Source: Caprella mutica (lineage: Eukaryota > Arthropoda > Malacostraca > Amphipoda > Caprellidae). Taken from it: a stretch of 64,000 nucleotides of DNA. The stretch lies in the NCBI GenBank assembly GCA_947561585.1, contig CANNZV010003124.1, forward strand, positions 98,317 through 162,316, read 5' to 3'. Position 1 is the first letter of the stretch; every line of letters starts with the position of its first letter. Under the pieces are notes generated by a model. It saw only the letters and a program-made list of their open reading frames with translations, was not told where the DNA came from and made no database searches. Both the position numbers and the translations under genes were made by a program. This document shows positions 44,354-56,656 of this stretch, piece by piece.

Positions 44354-45654
44354 GTGATTAAGACTATCCACCTGGTGATTAAGACTATCCACCTGGTGAT
44401 TAAGACTATCCACCTGGTGATTAAGACTATCCACCTGGTGATTAAGACTATCCACCTGGTGATTAAGACTATCCACCTGGTGATTAAGACTATCCACCTG
44501 GTGATTAAGACTATCCACCTGGTGATTAAGACTATCCACCTGGTGATTAAGACTATCCACCTGGTGATTAAGACTATCCACCTGGTGATTAAGACTATCC
44601 ACCTGGTGATTAAGACTATCCACCTGGTGACTAAGACTATCCACCTGGTGATTAAGACCATCCACCTGGTGATTAAGACTATCCACCTGGTGATTAAGAC
44701 TATCCACCTGGTGATTAAGACTATCCATCTGGTGATTAAGACTATCCACCTGGTGATTAAGAATATCCACCTGGTGATTAAGACTATCCACCTGGTGATT
44801 AAGACTATCCACCTGGTGATTAAGACTATCCACCAGGTGATTAAGACTATCCACCTGGTGATTAAGACTATCCACCTGGTGATAAAGACTATCCACCTGG
44901 TGATTAAGACTATCCACCAGGTGATTAAGACTATCCACCTGGTGATTAAGACTATCCACCTGGTGATAAAGACTATCCACCTGGTGATTAAGACTATCCA
45001 CCTGGTGATTAAGACTATCCACCTGGTGATTAAGAATATCCACCTGGTGATAAAGACTATCCACCTGGTGATTAAGACTATCCACCTGGTGATAAAGACT
45101 ATCCACCTGGTGATTAAGACTATCCACCTGGTGATTAAGACTATCCACCTGGTGATTAAGACTATCCACCTGGTGATTAAGACTATCCACCTGGTGATTA
45201 AGACTATCCACCTGGTGATTAAGACTATCCACCTGGTGATTAAGACTATCCACCTGGTGATTAAGACTATCCACCTGGTGATTAAGACTATCCACCTGGT
45301 GATAAAGACTATCCACCTGGTGATTAAGACTATCCACCAGGTGATTAAGACTATCCACCAGGTGATTAAGACTATCCACCTGGTGATTAAGACTATCCAC
45401 CTGGTGATAAAGACTATCCACCTGGTGATTAAGACTATCCACCAGGTGATTAAGACTATCCACCAGGTGATTAAGACTATCCACCAGGTGATTAAGACTA
45501 TCCACCAGGTGATTAAGACTATCCACCTGGTGATTAAGACTATCCACCTGGTGATAAAGACTATCCACCTGGTGATTAAGACTATCCACCAGGTGATTAA
45601 GACTATCCACCAGGTGATTAAGACTATCCACCTGGTGATAAAGACTATCCACCT
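44354..45654. repeat. Minisatellite, 21-base unit, about 62 copies
   Basis: The unit is CTGGTGATTAAGACTATCCA plus C. Variants are CACCAGGTG for CACCTGGTG and GATAAAG for GATTAAG, arranged in blocks, most clearly at 45300-45640. CACC-W-GGTG in each unit is an inverted repeat. Because 21 is a multiple of three, ORFs of over 440 codons occur on both strands; they are artefacts of periodicity. Confidence 0.95.
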
Positions 45655-46083
45655 GATAACCACTGTATACTATATGTGTTACTCTCATTAAAATGTGTAG
45701 AATGTGTATATTATATGTGTGTATAATAATACATAGGCAAGTGATATGGAACCATAAAAAGTAGATAAGATTATCTAAGATAGTCACAGTTATTAAAACT
45801 GTCATAATCTTATTATCATTAAATAACAGTTTAAATAATAAGGAATAAGGAGAAATTAAAGGCTTTAGAAATAATTAAAGCTTTGTGTATATTAAGTGAC
45901 AAGTTCAACGCAATTTTTTCCTTTAGGAGAAATAGGAAAAATAATAATAAGTGAAAATTAAAATATTTCCTGTTTTATTTTATCAATTTTGCGTGGAATA
46001 AAATTTGAGATGAAATGAAGAAAATTATTCCATTTTGTTTCCATATTTAAAACATAAAATAAATAAATAATAACAAAAAAAAT

Positions 46084-47139
46084 TCTCTAGACTTAATTAC
46101 TAGACTGTACTCTCTCCTAGACTTAGTTACTAGACTGTACTCTCTCCTAGACTTAGTTAGTAGACTGTACTCTCTCCTAGACTTAGTTACTAGACTGTAC
46201 TCTCTCCTAGACTTAGTTACTAGACTGTACTCTCCCCTAGACTTAGTTAGTAGACTGTACTCTCCCCTAGACTTAGTTACTAGACTGTACTCTCTCCTAG
46301 ACTTAGTTACTAAACTGTACTCTCTCCTAGACTTAGTTACTAGACTGTACTCTCCCCTAGACTTAGTTACTAGACTGTACTCTCCCCTAGACTTAGTTAC
46401 TAGACTGTACTCTCCCCTAGACTTAGTTACTAGACTGTACTCTCCCCTAGACTTAGTTACTAGACTGTACTCTCCCCTAGACTTAGTTACTAGACTGTAC
46501 TCTCCCCTAGACTTAGTTACTAGACTGTACTCTCCCCTAGACTTAGTTACTAGACTGTACTCTCCCCTAGACTTAGTTACTAGACTGTACTCTCCCCTAG
46601 ACTTAGTTACTAGACTGTACTCTCCCCTAGACTTAGTTACTAGACTGTACTCTCCTCTAGACTAAGTTAGTAGACCTTACTCTCCCCTAGACTAAGTTAC
46701 TAGACTGTACTCTCCCCTAGACTTAGTTACTAGACTGTACTCTCTCCTAGACTTAGTTACTAGACTGTACTCTCCCCTAGACTTAGTTACTAGACTGTAC
46801 TCTCTCCTAGACTTAGTTACTAGACTGTACTCTCCCCTAGACTTAGTTACTAGACTGTACTCTCTCCTAGACTTAGTTACTAGACTGTACTCTCCCCTAG
46901 ACTTAGTTACTAGACTGTACTCTCTCCTAGACTTAGTTACTAGACTGTACTCTCCTCTAGACTTAGTTACTAGACTGTACTCTCCCCTAGACTTAGTTAC
47001 TAGACTGTACTCTCCCCTAGACTTAGTTACTAGACTGTACTCTCTCCTAGACTTAGTTACTAGACTGTACTCTCCTCTAGACTTAGTTACTAGACTGTAC
47101 TCTCCCCTAGACTTAGTTACTAGACTGTACTCTCCCCTA
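46084..47139. repeat. Minisatellite, 30-base unit, about 35 copies, with 60-base higher order
   Basis: The unit starts TCTCCCCTAGACTTAGTTAC and ends TAGACTGTAC. A C/T variant (TCTCCC versus TCTCTC) strictly alternates through about 46740-46950, giving a 60-base higher-order unit, while 46340-46650 is homogeneous TCTCCC. Confidence 0.95.
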
Positions 47140-47270
47140 TAAGAGGCTTCGTCATCCTCGTCATTCGATGTTGTTTTTAATGATTTCTTTTCGAATTGTG
47201 TAGTGTGTTTATTCCTTTTCTTGAGAGCAGCAGGGAAACTTTCAAAGAAATATAGGTAGATATTTCAACT

Positions 47271-47478
47271 GTATTTTACAATGTATTTTACAATGTATTT
47301 TACAATGTATTTTACAATGTATTTTACAATGTATTTTACAATGTATTTTACAATGTATTTTAAATTGTATTTTATATTGTACTTTACATTGTATTTTACA
47401 TTGCATTTTACAATGCATTTTACATTGCAATTTATACTGTATTTTACATTGTATTTTAAATTGTATTTTACATTGCAT
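47271..47478. repeat. Minisatellite, 12-base unit, about 17 copies
   Basis: The unit is GTATTTTACAAT, homogeneous at the left and diverging at the right to GTATTTTACATT, GCATTTTACAAT and similar. Both strands are open in frame, giving Met-Tyr-Phe-Thr and Cys-Lys-Ile-Gln type peptides that I do not believe are made. Confidence 0.9.
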
Positions 47479-47536
47479 GATAGGGGAAAATTTGTTTTAA
47501 ATTTACTCAGTCATGTAGAAAAAAAATATAGTCAAA

Positions 47537-47831
47537 TCAGTTAGGTGTGAGTTTCACATCAGTTAGGTGTGAGTTTCACATCAGTTAGGAGTGAGTTTCA
47601 CATCAGTTAGGTGTGAGTTTCACATCAGTTAGGTGTGAGTTTCACATCAGTTAGGTGTGAGTTTCACATCAGTTAGGAGTGAGTTTCACATCAGTTAGGA
47701 GTGAGTTTCACATCAGTTAGGAGTGTGCTTCACATCAGTTAGGAGTGAGTTTCACATCAGTTAGGAGTGTGCTTCACATCAGTTAGGAGTGAGTTTCACA
47801 TCAGTTAGGAGTGAGTTTCACATCAGTTAGT
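47537..47831. repeat. Minisatellite, 22-base unit, about 13 copies
   Basis: The unit is AGTTAGGTGTGAGTTTCACA plus TC, with GGAGTGAG and GGAGTGTGC variants clustered towards the right. Confidence 0.92.
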
Positions 47832-49483
47832 TGTCTGTACGTAAGAGCTGTAGATTCACTTCATAAAAATCAATATTGTGTCTTTCTACTTCACTCATTT
47901 GAGTGTGTTTAAAGGCATACAAATAAACCTTATGACTCTGTTAGTTATTTGTACGGGGAGATGTTAATGGAGTGATTTACCGTGTAAAATGTTATTAATT
48001 GTTCGTGTACTGAAAAAATATATAGATATAATTATAACTATTGTTATGGTAATCTTTTCAGTTATTTTTGTTCTTATAACCTACTATATGTTATTTTATA
48101 AATAAAGTGAATGGTAAGACTTGTACTCACTGACGGAGGCAGTTGAAAAAGATTAGATAGGGGTGAAATTGCTCAATGAATTTTACTGATAAGATATCGA
48201 ACTACATGAGAGATGTGTGACGTCATACTTCTTATAGTACAAGGGGTAGAAAACACAGTGAATTGATGCTAGAAAAATAATGGAAATGCTAAATGTAGGT
48301 AGGGTAAGTTACGAATTATCAATCAGTTCCACATCTTCGGTCATATAAGAAAACACAATATGGTAATTACATAATATTAAATTTGTTATTTTAATTGGAA
48401 AATCGGTTTTTCTTACATGACCGATAATTCGCAACTTACTCTTTAATAGATAGCTTATGAATTAATGAATAAATAGAAATAATCAATTAATGTAGAGAAT
48501 AATTAACTAATATAATTATATTAATTATAATTATAATAATACACATATACTCAATAATATAAATAGGTTCTAACAAACTAAGTTAAATATTATATTGCAT
48601 ATTAAGAAAGTTAGAACAAATTGATTTTATATTAAAATGCATTTACATATTAAAAATAAACAAAATAATTCTATAAGTAATAGAGATTGGTGAGTAAATT
48701 ATCGAATAGTGTAGTATTGGTTATTGTGCCTTTATTTAATAGGAAATAGGTGAATAAAATCAATGAATTGCAGCTTTTATATAAAATAATAAATAGTGCA
48801 ATCTAATAATAATCAATGTGTGTGTGTGGACTAAAATAGTAATTGACATCAAACCGTAAGACTGTTTACTGCCCTACTGAGAAAACAAGCAACTTTGTTT
48901 ACAGGGAGAACTGGCAAAAGAACATACACTATTAAGTGATATAATTAAATGACTTACCGATTATTATCTTATCTTCAAATTTCCATTCGTCTAATTATTT
49001 CTAATGTAAAAAGAAATATCCATTAAAATGCTAATAATAATTCTACAACAAGAACAATGAGGTATAAAAATACATTTATTCTATCAAATGACTTTTCGAA
49101 AAAATACGACACTGTTAGGGATCGAAGCGCAGACGAGTAAAGTAACGGCAGCGAAATGCGACGAGCCTCTCCCACGACAGACAGCTGTACACTAACTCAG
49201 GAACATTCTTGTTGACCTATACTATCTGCCCCCTCCCCCCCTCTGTCAATAGCAAACCCCCCTCCTACCTCCCCCTTCTTTTTCATCATCGACAAACATC
49301 ATTTGAATGTACATTCAGTCACTACCCCATCTAGCGGTGGAAAAGTAACTGAATTAGGGGAAACATTAGCGCAGGTGTGCTAACCTCGGAGTGCAAGAAT
49401 TACCTATCGCACTGATTTTTATTATTAGCAGTAGAGCTGTTAAAGTGATTGGGGAATAAATAAATAGGAACAATTGTTAGGAA

Positions 49484-50075
49484 ACACAGGTAAACCATAT
49501 AGGACTCACCAGGTAAACCATATAGGACTCACCAGGTAAACCACCTTACCAGGTAAACCACACAGGACTCACCAGGTAAACCACACAGGACTCACCAGGT
49601 AAACCACACAGGACTCACCAGGTAAACCACACAAGACTCACCAGGTAAACCACACAGGACTCACCAGGTAAACAACACAGGACTCACCAGGGAAACCACA
49701 CAGGACTCACCAGGTAAACCACACAAGACTCACCAGGTAAACCACACAGGACTCACCAGGTTAACCACACAGGACTCTCCAGGTAAACCACACAGGACTC
49801 ACCAGGTAAACCACACAGGACTCACCAGGTAAACCACACAGGACTCACCAGGTTAACCACACAGGACTCACCAGGTAAACCACACAGGACTCACCAGGTA
49901 AACCACACAGGACTCACCAGGTAAGCCACACAGGACTCACCAGGTAAACCACACAGGACTCACCAGGTTAACCACACAGGATTCACCAGGTAAACCACAC
50001 AGGACTCACCAGGTTAACCACACAGGACTCACCAGGTAAATCACACAGGACTCACCAGGTAAACCACGCAGTCTA
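49484..50075. repeat. Minisatellite, 23-base unit, about 25 copies
   Basis: The unit is CACCAGGTAAACCACACAGG plus ACT. It carries CCAG|GTAAAC, a donor-like word, on the plus strand, antisense to the bru3-like gene. The right end passes into a two-copy GTCTAGCTGTGTAAACCACA repeat. Confidence 0.92.
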
Positions 50076-50386
50076 GCTGTGTAAACCACACAGTCTAGCT
50101 GTGTAATTTCGCTGTAGGACAGTGGGTCATTATTTCTTGAGTGTTGTATGAATGATTTAGATGAATTATTACGGTAGGTAGGCATGCAGGTTCACCATCT
50201 TGACAAATAAAGATGCCATTAGAGATAAATAATGCAAAGAAAGACTGAGACTGAGTTAGAACATTTCAGGTAACTTTGGATGGTTTGGCTCAGCTATTAT
50301 AGGGATATTATAAAGCTGAGCTGGGGTAAGCTGCAGTCATTTGGGGTAATTAATTGCTAGTTTGGGGTGGAAAATAGAGATGATAA

Positions 50387-51034
50387 AGGGAGAGGCAAGG
50401 AACTAGGGAATAAATAGGGAGAGGCAAGGAATTAGGGAATGAATAAGGAGAGGCAAGGAACTAAGGAATGAATAGGGAGAGGCAAGGAACTAGGGAATGA
50501 ATAGGGAGAGGCAATGAACTAGTGAATGAATAGGGAGAAGCAAGGAACTAGGGAATGAATAGGGAGAGGCATGGAAATAGGGAATAAATAGGGAGAGGCA
50601 AGGAACTAGGGAATAAATAGGGAGAGGCAAGGAACTAGGGAATAAATAGGGAGAGGCAAGGAACTAGGGAATAAATAGGGAGAGGCAAAGAACTAGGGAA
50701 TAAATAGGGAGAGGCAAGGAACTAGGGAATAAATAGGGAGAGGCATGGAACTAGGGAATAAATAGGAAGAGGCATGGAACTAGGGAATAAATAGGGAGAG
50801 GCAAGGAACTAGGGAATAAATAGGGAGAGGCAAAGAACTTGGGAATAAATAGGGAGAGGCAAGGAACTAGGGAATAAATAGGGAGAGGCATGGAACTAGG
50901 GAATAAATAGGGAGAGGCAAGGAACTAGGGAATGAATAGGGAGAGGCAAGGAACTAGGGAATGAATAGGGAGAGGCAAGGAACTAGGGAATAAATAGGGA
51001 GAGGCAAGGAACTAGGGAATAAATAGGGAGAGGG
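50387..51034. repeat. Minisatellite, 29-base unit, about 22 copies
   Basis: The unit is GGGAGAGGCAAGGAACTAGG plus GAATAAATA, strongly purine-rich on the plus strand, with AATGAATA variants grouped at both ends. Confidence 0.93.
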
Positions 51035-51340
51035 GATTAAACATGAGTAGGGGAAATTTAAGATGAAGTGCTAAAGGTTGAAGTGGTACTTTAAAGTAAG
51101 TGTACTAGACTAATTAGAATAGGTATAAATCATTAATAATTAATTAGTAGTATAATAAATAACATAGCGTTAGTTTGCATCTTGCGTTAGTATTCTTTAA
51201 TGTTCAATATCATCTTAATACACTAAAGTAGAGGGAGGAATATCCTTTTCTATAAATGAATTCAAATTACCTTTTCTTATTTCTACAATAAACATCACTA
51301 TAATAGGCTGTGCTTTTCACAAAATAAGAGTACCTGTAAC

Positions 51341-51511
51341 AGTGAGTACAGAGAAGTACAGATGAGTACAGAGAAGTACAGATGAGTACAGAGAAGTACA
51401 GATGAGTACAGAGAAGTACAGATGAGTGCAGAGAAGTACAGATGAGTACAGAGAAGTACAGATGAGTACAGAGAAGTACAGATGAGTACAGAGAAGTACA
51501 GATGAGTACAG
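51341..51511. repeat. Minisatellite, 20-base unit, about 8.5 copies
   Basis: The unit is AGAGAAGTACAGATGAGTAC. It is made of two related 10-base halves (AGAGAAGTAC, AGATGAGTAC), so it probably grew from a decamer. Confidence 0.92.
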
Positions 51512-52042
51512 TCTGACTCAAACGTCACAGGTTTAACAGGTGCAAGGGGGGGGGGGTACTTCAAAATAATCGATTTCAGCGCTATGGATTTTTGAGGGGC
51601 GGCTGTCTGAATACTCTGTCAGAGTACTTCAACAACAGCTGATTTGCATGTCAAACAGTACATATAATGGATAACAACTAGAAATGGACAGGTAGATAAT
51701 CTTCAGTTCATTTCTACCTTCACTGTTTTAGTAAGTTTAATAAAGAAGTAGAGTGTGTTTTATTTCTGATAGTGATTACTTAAGTTTATTCATTGTTTTA
51801 ATTTAATTTAATGTATTTGAAGTAACAATTACAGACAGGCGATTTGAATACCAGTCGGAAATTTCAGTCAGATATTATAAAAAAAAGATTAAACTTTACT
51901 CTATGATAAGCAATTAATTTACTGTAAATGTATTAAAAATTTACTGTAAATAAATATACTATTAATTTAGTGTATGTTAGATTATAATTTATTGATAATC
52001 TAATAATTTGTCGGTAAGATAATGATTGAGTGAAAATAATTT

Positions 52043-52376
52043 AATAATGCACTTTGTAAATAAGGTAATAATACACTTTGTAAATAAGGTAATAATGCAC
52101 TTTGTAAATAAGGTAATAATGCACTTTGTAAATAAGGTAATAATGCACTTTGTAAATAAGGTAATAATGCACTTTGTAAATAAGGTAATAATGCACTTTG
52201 TAAATAAGGAAATAATACACTTTGTAAATAAGGTAATAATGCACTTTGTAAATAAGGTAATAATGCACTTTGTAAATAAGGTAATAATGCACTTTGTAAA
52301 TAAGGTAATAATGCACTTTGTAAATAAGGTAATAATACACTTTGTAAATAAGGTAATACTATACTTTGCAGGGTAA
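52043..52376. repeat. Minisatellite, 24-base unit, about 14 copies
   Basis: The unit is AATAATGCACTTTGTAAATA plus AGGT, with ATACAC variants at the edges. Both strands are open in frame. Confidence 0.93.
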
Positions 52377-52437
52377 CTATTGTTTATACTGTAAATTATT
52401 TACAGTATATAATGTACTATTAATTACTTTGTTACAG

Positions 52438-52627
52438 AAGTACACATCAGAGTAAGTACTTCTGTAGCTGATAGTACACCTCACAGTAAGTACTTCTGTA
52501 GCTGATAGTACACCTCACAGTAAGTACTTCTGTAGCTGATGGTACACCTCACAGTAAGTACTTCTGTAGCTGATAGTACACCTCACAGTAAGTACTTCTG
52601 TAGCTGATAGTACACCTCAGAGTTGTA
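52438..52627. repeat. Tandem repeat, 34-base unit, about 5.5 copies
   Basis: The unit contains CACCTCACAGTAAGTACTTC and TGTAGCTGATAGTA. AAGTACTT within it is an 8-base palindrome. Confidence 0.9.
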
Positions 52628-52693
52628 GATAAGGACGAGAGATTTTCTGCTGCAAAATTGGAAGAAAAAAAAACACTTTGAGATTTGATGATA

Positions 52694-52803
52694 GAGAGAA
52701 AGGTGGAGTAAGAGGGAGAGAAGGTGGAGTAAGAGGGAGAGAAGGTGGAGTAAGAGGGAGAGAAGGTGGAGTAAGAGGGAGAGAAGGTGGAGTAAGAAGG
52801 AAA
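52694..52803. repeat. Tandem repeat, 21-base unit, about 5 copies
   Basis: The unit is AGAAGGTGGAGTAAGAGGGA plus G, a pure purine/GT tract on the plus strand. Confidence 0.88.
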
Positions 52804-53576
52804 GCAATAAAGAGTGGAGAAGGGAAGGCTTAAGGAAAAAAAAGAGTAAGTATTAGGAAGAAAGCTTAAGTAAGAAAGTTTTCTATTATTATTTATTTTA
52901 CTGATTTTAATGAAATTGAACGATACTGTTAATAATTAATCATTATTGTGTTATTAAACAACAGTACACTTTATTTACAAAGATTTTTATTCATTTATTT
53001 ACTAAGATTTTTTTCACTCATTCATTAATCGTTAATTCTCTTTCATTTAAACTCTTTTCACGTCACACTCCATAGATATTAAATGTGAATAATTATAAAC
53101 ACACGCTGCCAAAAATAATAGAAATTCAGTGACAATCATTTTAAAATATGTTACAAGCACCATATCACATGTTTTTGCGCCGTAACATGCATGTGATATG
53201 CATGTGACAATGTCAGAATGTGCACATGGTGCATGTAGTACAACATTAACATTAATGTAGTTATTGCCATACATTTTAGACTGTTTTAGTAACTAGTAGA
53301 GTATATAGGGTACATGCTACATTGTGATGTAGCGTGGTAGGTACATAGTGTCAAAACAGACGCTGTGGCAATGGCTGCTGTCAATTGTATATTAAATTGT
53401 ATAGATTAAATCGTGCATTAAATAGTGTAAGTGGAAAGTCAAAGGGTGAACAAATAAGCAACATTGTCCTATATTTAAAAATAAGAAAACAATGAAATAT
53501 AATAACCATTATATAAAAACATGATAAAGAGAATAAAAAAGATGTAACCTGAAGTTATTCCAAATAATACCTTAAA

Positions 53577-53814
53577 ATTCCCTAGTAGGGGTATTTGCCT
53601 GCTTTTCCCCATTCCCTAGAAGGGTTATTTGTCCCCTTTTCCCCATTCCCTAGTAGGGGTATCTACACCCTTTTCCCCATTCCCTAGTAGGGGCATTTTC
53701 CCCCTTTTCCCCATTCCCTAGTAGGGGTATCTGCCCCCTTTTCCCCATTCCCTAGTAGGGGCATTTGCCCCCTTTTCCCCATTCCCTAGTAGGGGTATTT
53801 GCCCCCTTTTCCCC
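53577..53814. repeat. Tandem repeat, 34-base unit, 7 copies
   Basis: The unit contains CCCTAGTAGGGGTATTTGCC and CCCTTTTCCCCATT. CCCTAGTAGGG is nearly palindromic. The array is much more GC-rich than its surroundings. Confidence 0.9.
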
Positions 53815-54019
53815 AGTAACTTCCCCACTCACAAATTACGGGGCAGTGGACAAAACTTTGGAAATGGGAAAAATTTCACTTATTTAGTCGATGAGAGAGG
53901 AAGAAATGTCGTAAAAATAGCAGTAGGCTTTTTAGCGCCATTCTCACCCTTACGAACTGGTGGCATAAGGGCGAGAATGGCACAGTCTGAGTCACTCAAA
54001 GTATTACCAATGGAAACGG

Positions 54020-54215
54020 AGGAAAATGAAGAGAGTGAAGGGAGTGAAGAGAGTGAAGGGAGTGAAGAGAGTGAAATGAAGTGAAGGGAGTGAAGGGAGT
54101 GAAATGGAGTGAAGGGAGTGAAGAGAGTGAAGAGAGTGAAGAGAGTGAAGAGTATGAAGTATATGAACAGCGTGAAGAGAATGAAGGGAGTGAAGAGAGT
54201 GATGAGTAAGACGAA
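54020..54215. repeat. Short tandem repeat, 9-base unit (GAAGAGAGT / GAAGGGAGT)
   Basis: About 20 purine-rich 9-base units with some interruptions (GAAATGAAG, GAGTATGAA). A minus-strand ORF of 142 codons spans it and is not supported as a gene. Confidence 0.85.
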
Positions 54216-54516
54216 CATGAAGTGTAGAGAATATGAAGCGTATGAAGAGTAAGTATAGTATGAAGAGAGAAGATGATACAATTTGTTACATAATTTCACA
54301 TGGTACACACACTTGCAGAAATGGAAATATGTACCATTTGATAAGGAAATGGAACATATTTATCATATAGTTACATATGATGCTACATCAGCACCATTAG
54401 TCACTGATGGTACATTAGTTACTGATATTAGTTTCTGTTAAGCTTTTAGTACTTTAATTACATTTAGTAACTTTAGCGCCTAATAGGAACGGCATAAAGT
54501 AATAAAGAGATGTACT

Positions 54517-55019
54517 GTGTACCACTCTGCACCATTCTGTACCACTCTGCACCATTCTGCACCACTCTGCACCACTCTGCACTACTCTGAACCCCTCTGC
54601 ACTACTCTGCACTATTCTGCACTACTCTGCACCACTCTGCACCACTCTGCACTACTCTGCACTACTCTGCACCACTCTGAACCCCTCTGCACCACTCTGC
54701 ACCACTCTGTACCACTCTGCACCACTTTGCACCCCTCTGCACCACTCTGCACCCCTCTGCACCACTCTGCACCTTTCTGCACCACTCTGCACCACTCTGC
54801 ACCACTCTACACCACTCTGCACCACTCTGCACCACTCTGCACCACTCTGCACTACTCTTCACCACTCTGCATCACTCTACACCACTCTGCACCACTCTGT
54901 ACCACTCTTCACCAGTCTGCACCACTCTGCACCACTCTTCACCAGTCTGCACCACTCTTCACCAGTCTGCACCACTCTGCACCATTCTGCACCACTCTGT
55001 ACCCCTCTGCACCACTTTT
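54517..55019. repeat. Minisatellite, 10-base unit, about 50 copies
   Basis: The unit is ACCACTCTGC, with ACTACTCTGC, ACCCCTCTGC and ACCAGTCTGC variants. The decamer cycles through all frames every 30 bases without a stop, which explains the open frames on both strands. Confidence 0.93.
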
Positions 55020-55167
55020 CAAAGACTTTATATGAGCGACAAGAAATGAATGTAGTTTTTAGCTCTCAGCCTCCCATCAAATATGAACGACACAGATTTT
55101 ACAGCAAGCCGCTTAGAGGGCCCAGGGAAAGGGGGGAGGTGGTGGTGTATTCCCTTTGGGGGTCGGG

Positions 55168-55606
55168 GCACAAGCCGATTGGGGGGGCCAGGGTGAAGGT
55201 GAGGGGGGAGGGCCTTATATATGTATATAATACAGGAGAAGAAATGTCTATTTTTCACCAAAAATATTCTGCTAACCGAGGGTTGCAGAAGTATTAGGTA
55301 GCATTGTGTAATAATAATAATAATTTTTATATAGTTTTTTATATGACCGAAGATGTAGTCCTGACCAATAATTCGGCACTTACCCTAATGACAATGTGAG
55401 TAAAAATGAATAAAAACACATGAAAATATTAATAAAAACTCATGGAATATTTTAAAGGAAACTAATAATAAATATAGAAATTGAAAAGTTTTATACAGAC
55501 TCAATCCTGACCTTTATTATTTCATTGCTATGATATATCATCTCCTGCATTATATACATATATAAAGCCCCACCCTCCACCCTGGCTCCCAATCGGCTTG
55601 GTTTAT
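55168..55606. mobile_element. Foldback-like inverted repeat element
   Basis: The left arm (about 55172-55246: AAGCCGATTGGG, CCAGGGTGAAGGTGAGG, CTTATATATGTATATAATAC, AGGAGA) matches the reverse complement of the right arm (about 55530-55602). The arms are about 70 bases with a spacer of about 290. A shared sequence with a TATGACCGAAGATGTAGTNC core flanks or interrupts it at 55340 and 55607. Confidence 0.55.
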
Positions 55607-56656
55607 ATGACCGAAGATGTAGTACTGACCGATAATTCATAACTTACCCTATCTGAATCTATAATTTTGTAAGTTCAAAAGTAAATGAAATATGAGTAGC
55701 AAAATCCATAGACTTTAATTATTAATAATTTATATTAGTGCCAGTAATCATGTAATGGGTCTAAGAAATTTTGTCTACGAATTGTTTTTTAAAGTGAATA
55801 AGGAATATGTTTCATATTATTTTTCACTGTTACAGTAATAGCCAGGTGTAAATAAATAATATTATTATGTGATACACTAAACTAATTGCGGTTATGGTTT
55901 AAGCTGAACCATTTCATGGGAACACGAAAAATGTTTATCTGTCGATTTCAGTTATAAATTAAAATATGCTGAAAGAGTTGACTATAGCTTTAAGTTATTT
56001 ACCTTGCTTAGTTCGATATTTTGCATTAATTAATGAGTTATGAGCTTTTTAGTATCTAAAATATGGAACTGAAATAACAGGATACTAGAAGACTAAATGT
56101 GTGGAAACGTAAAAAAGAGAGAATAAAATAATTACAATAGAGATAAATAATAATTATCATAAAAGGTTTTATAATAATAATTACTTTATATAATATATAA
56201 TCATCTATCACTTTTTCAGCAGTACATTATATACTACATGTATGTATTATATGTAGTCACTGAACTAATATTGTTTCTAATAAGCTAATCTGAGTAATAA
56301 TATTAAAGTTTATTGTAGTTATTTTGAATAGACACCACAATAAAGTTTTCTATGTTTATGTACTGCAATAACTTCGAGACATGACTCGCTATTATTACAG
56401 ATCTTATAAGAAAGGGGTTCAATAATATATATTTTTTTAAATATTATTCAATTTTATTATTTTGCTGTTGCCGGCCAGCAGGAGCAGGAGAAGAAGATTG
56501 TTGAAAGAATTAAGGCAAAGGCCATTAATTTCTAATTACCCTCAACAAAAAGTGTCTTTCTACTTTAATATTGCAGAATGTATATAAATAATATATAACA
56601 TATTTACATTACAAATATAATACAAAATATAGCATTTTGTGGACGAAGTCTGTGTA

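Noticed and set aside
44339..45805. ORFs of 444-488 codons on both strands over the 21-base array
   Set aside because: The unit length is a multiple of three and has no stop in these frames, so length is automatic. The peptides are pure 7-residue repeats with no start context, domain or splice support.
53047..53274. 75-codon minus-strand ORF with several cysteines
   Set aside because: No recognisable pattern, and it overlaps a small palindromic ATGCATGTGATATGCATGTG tract.
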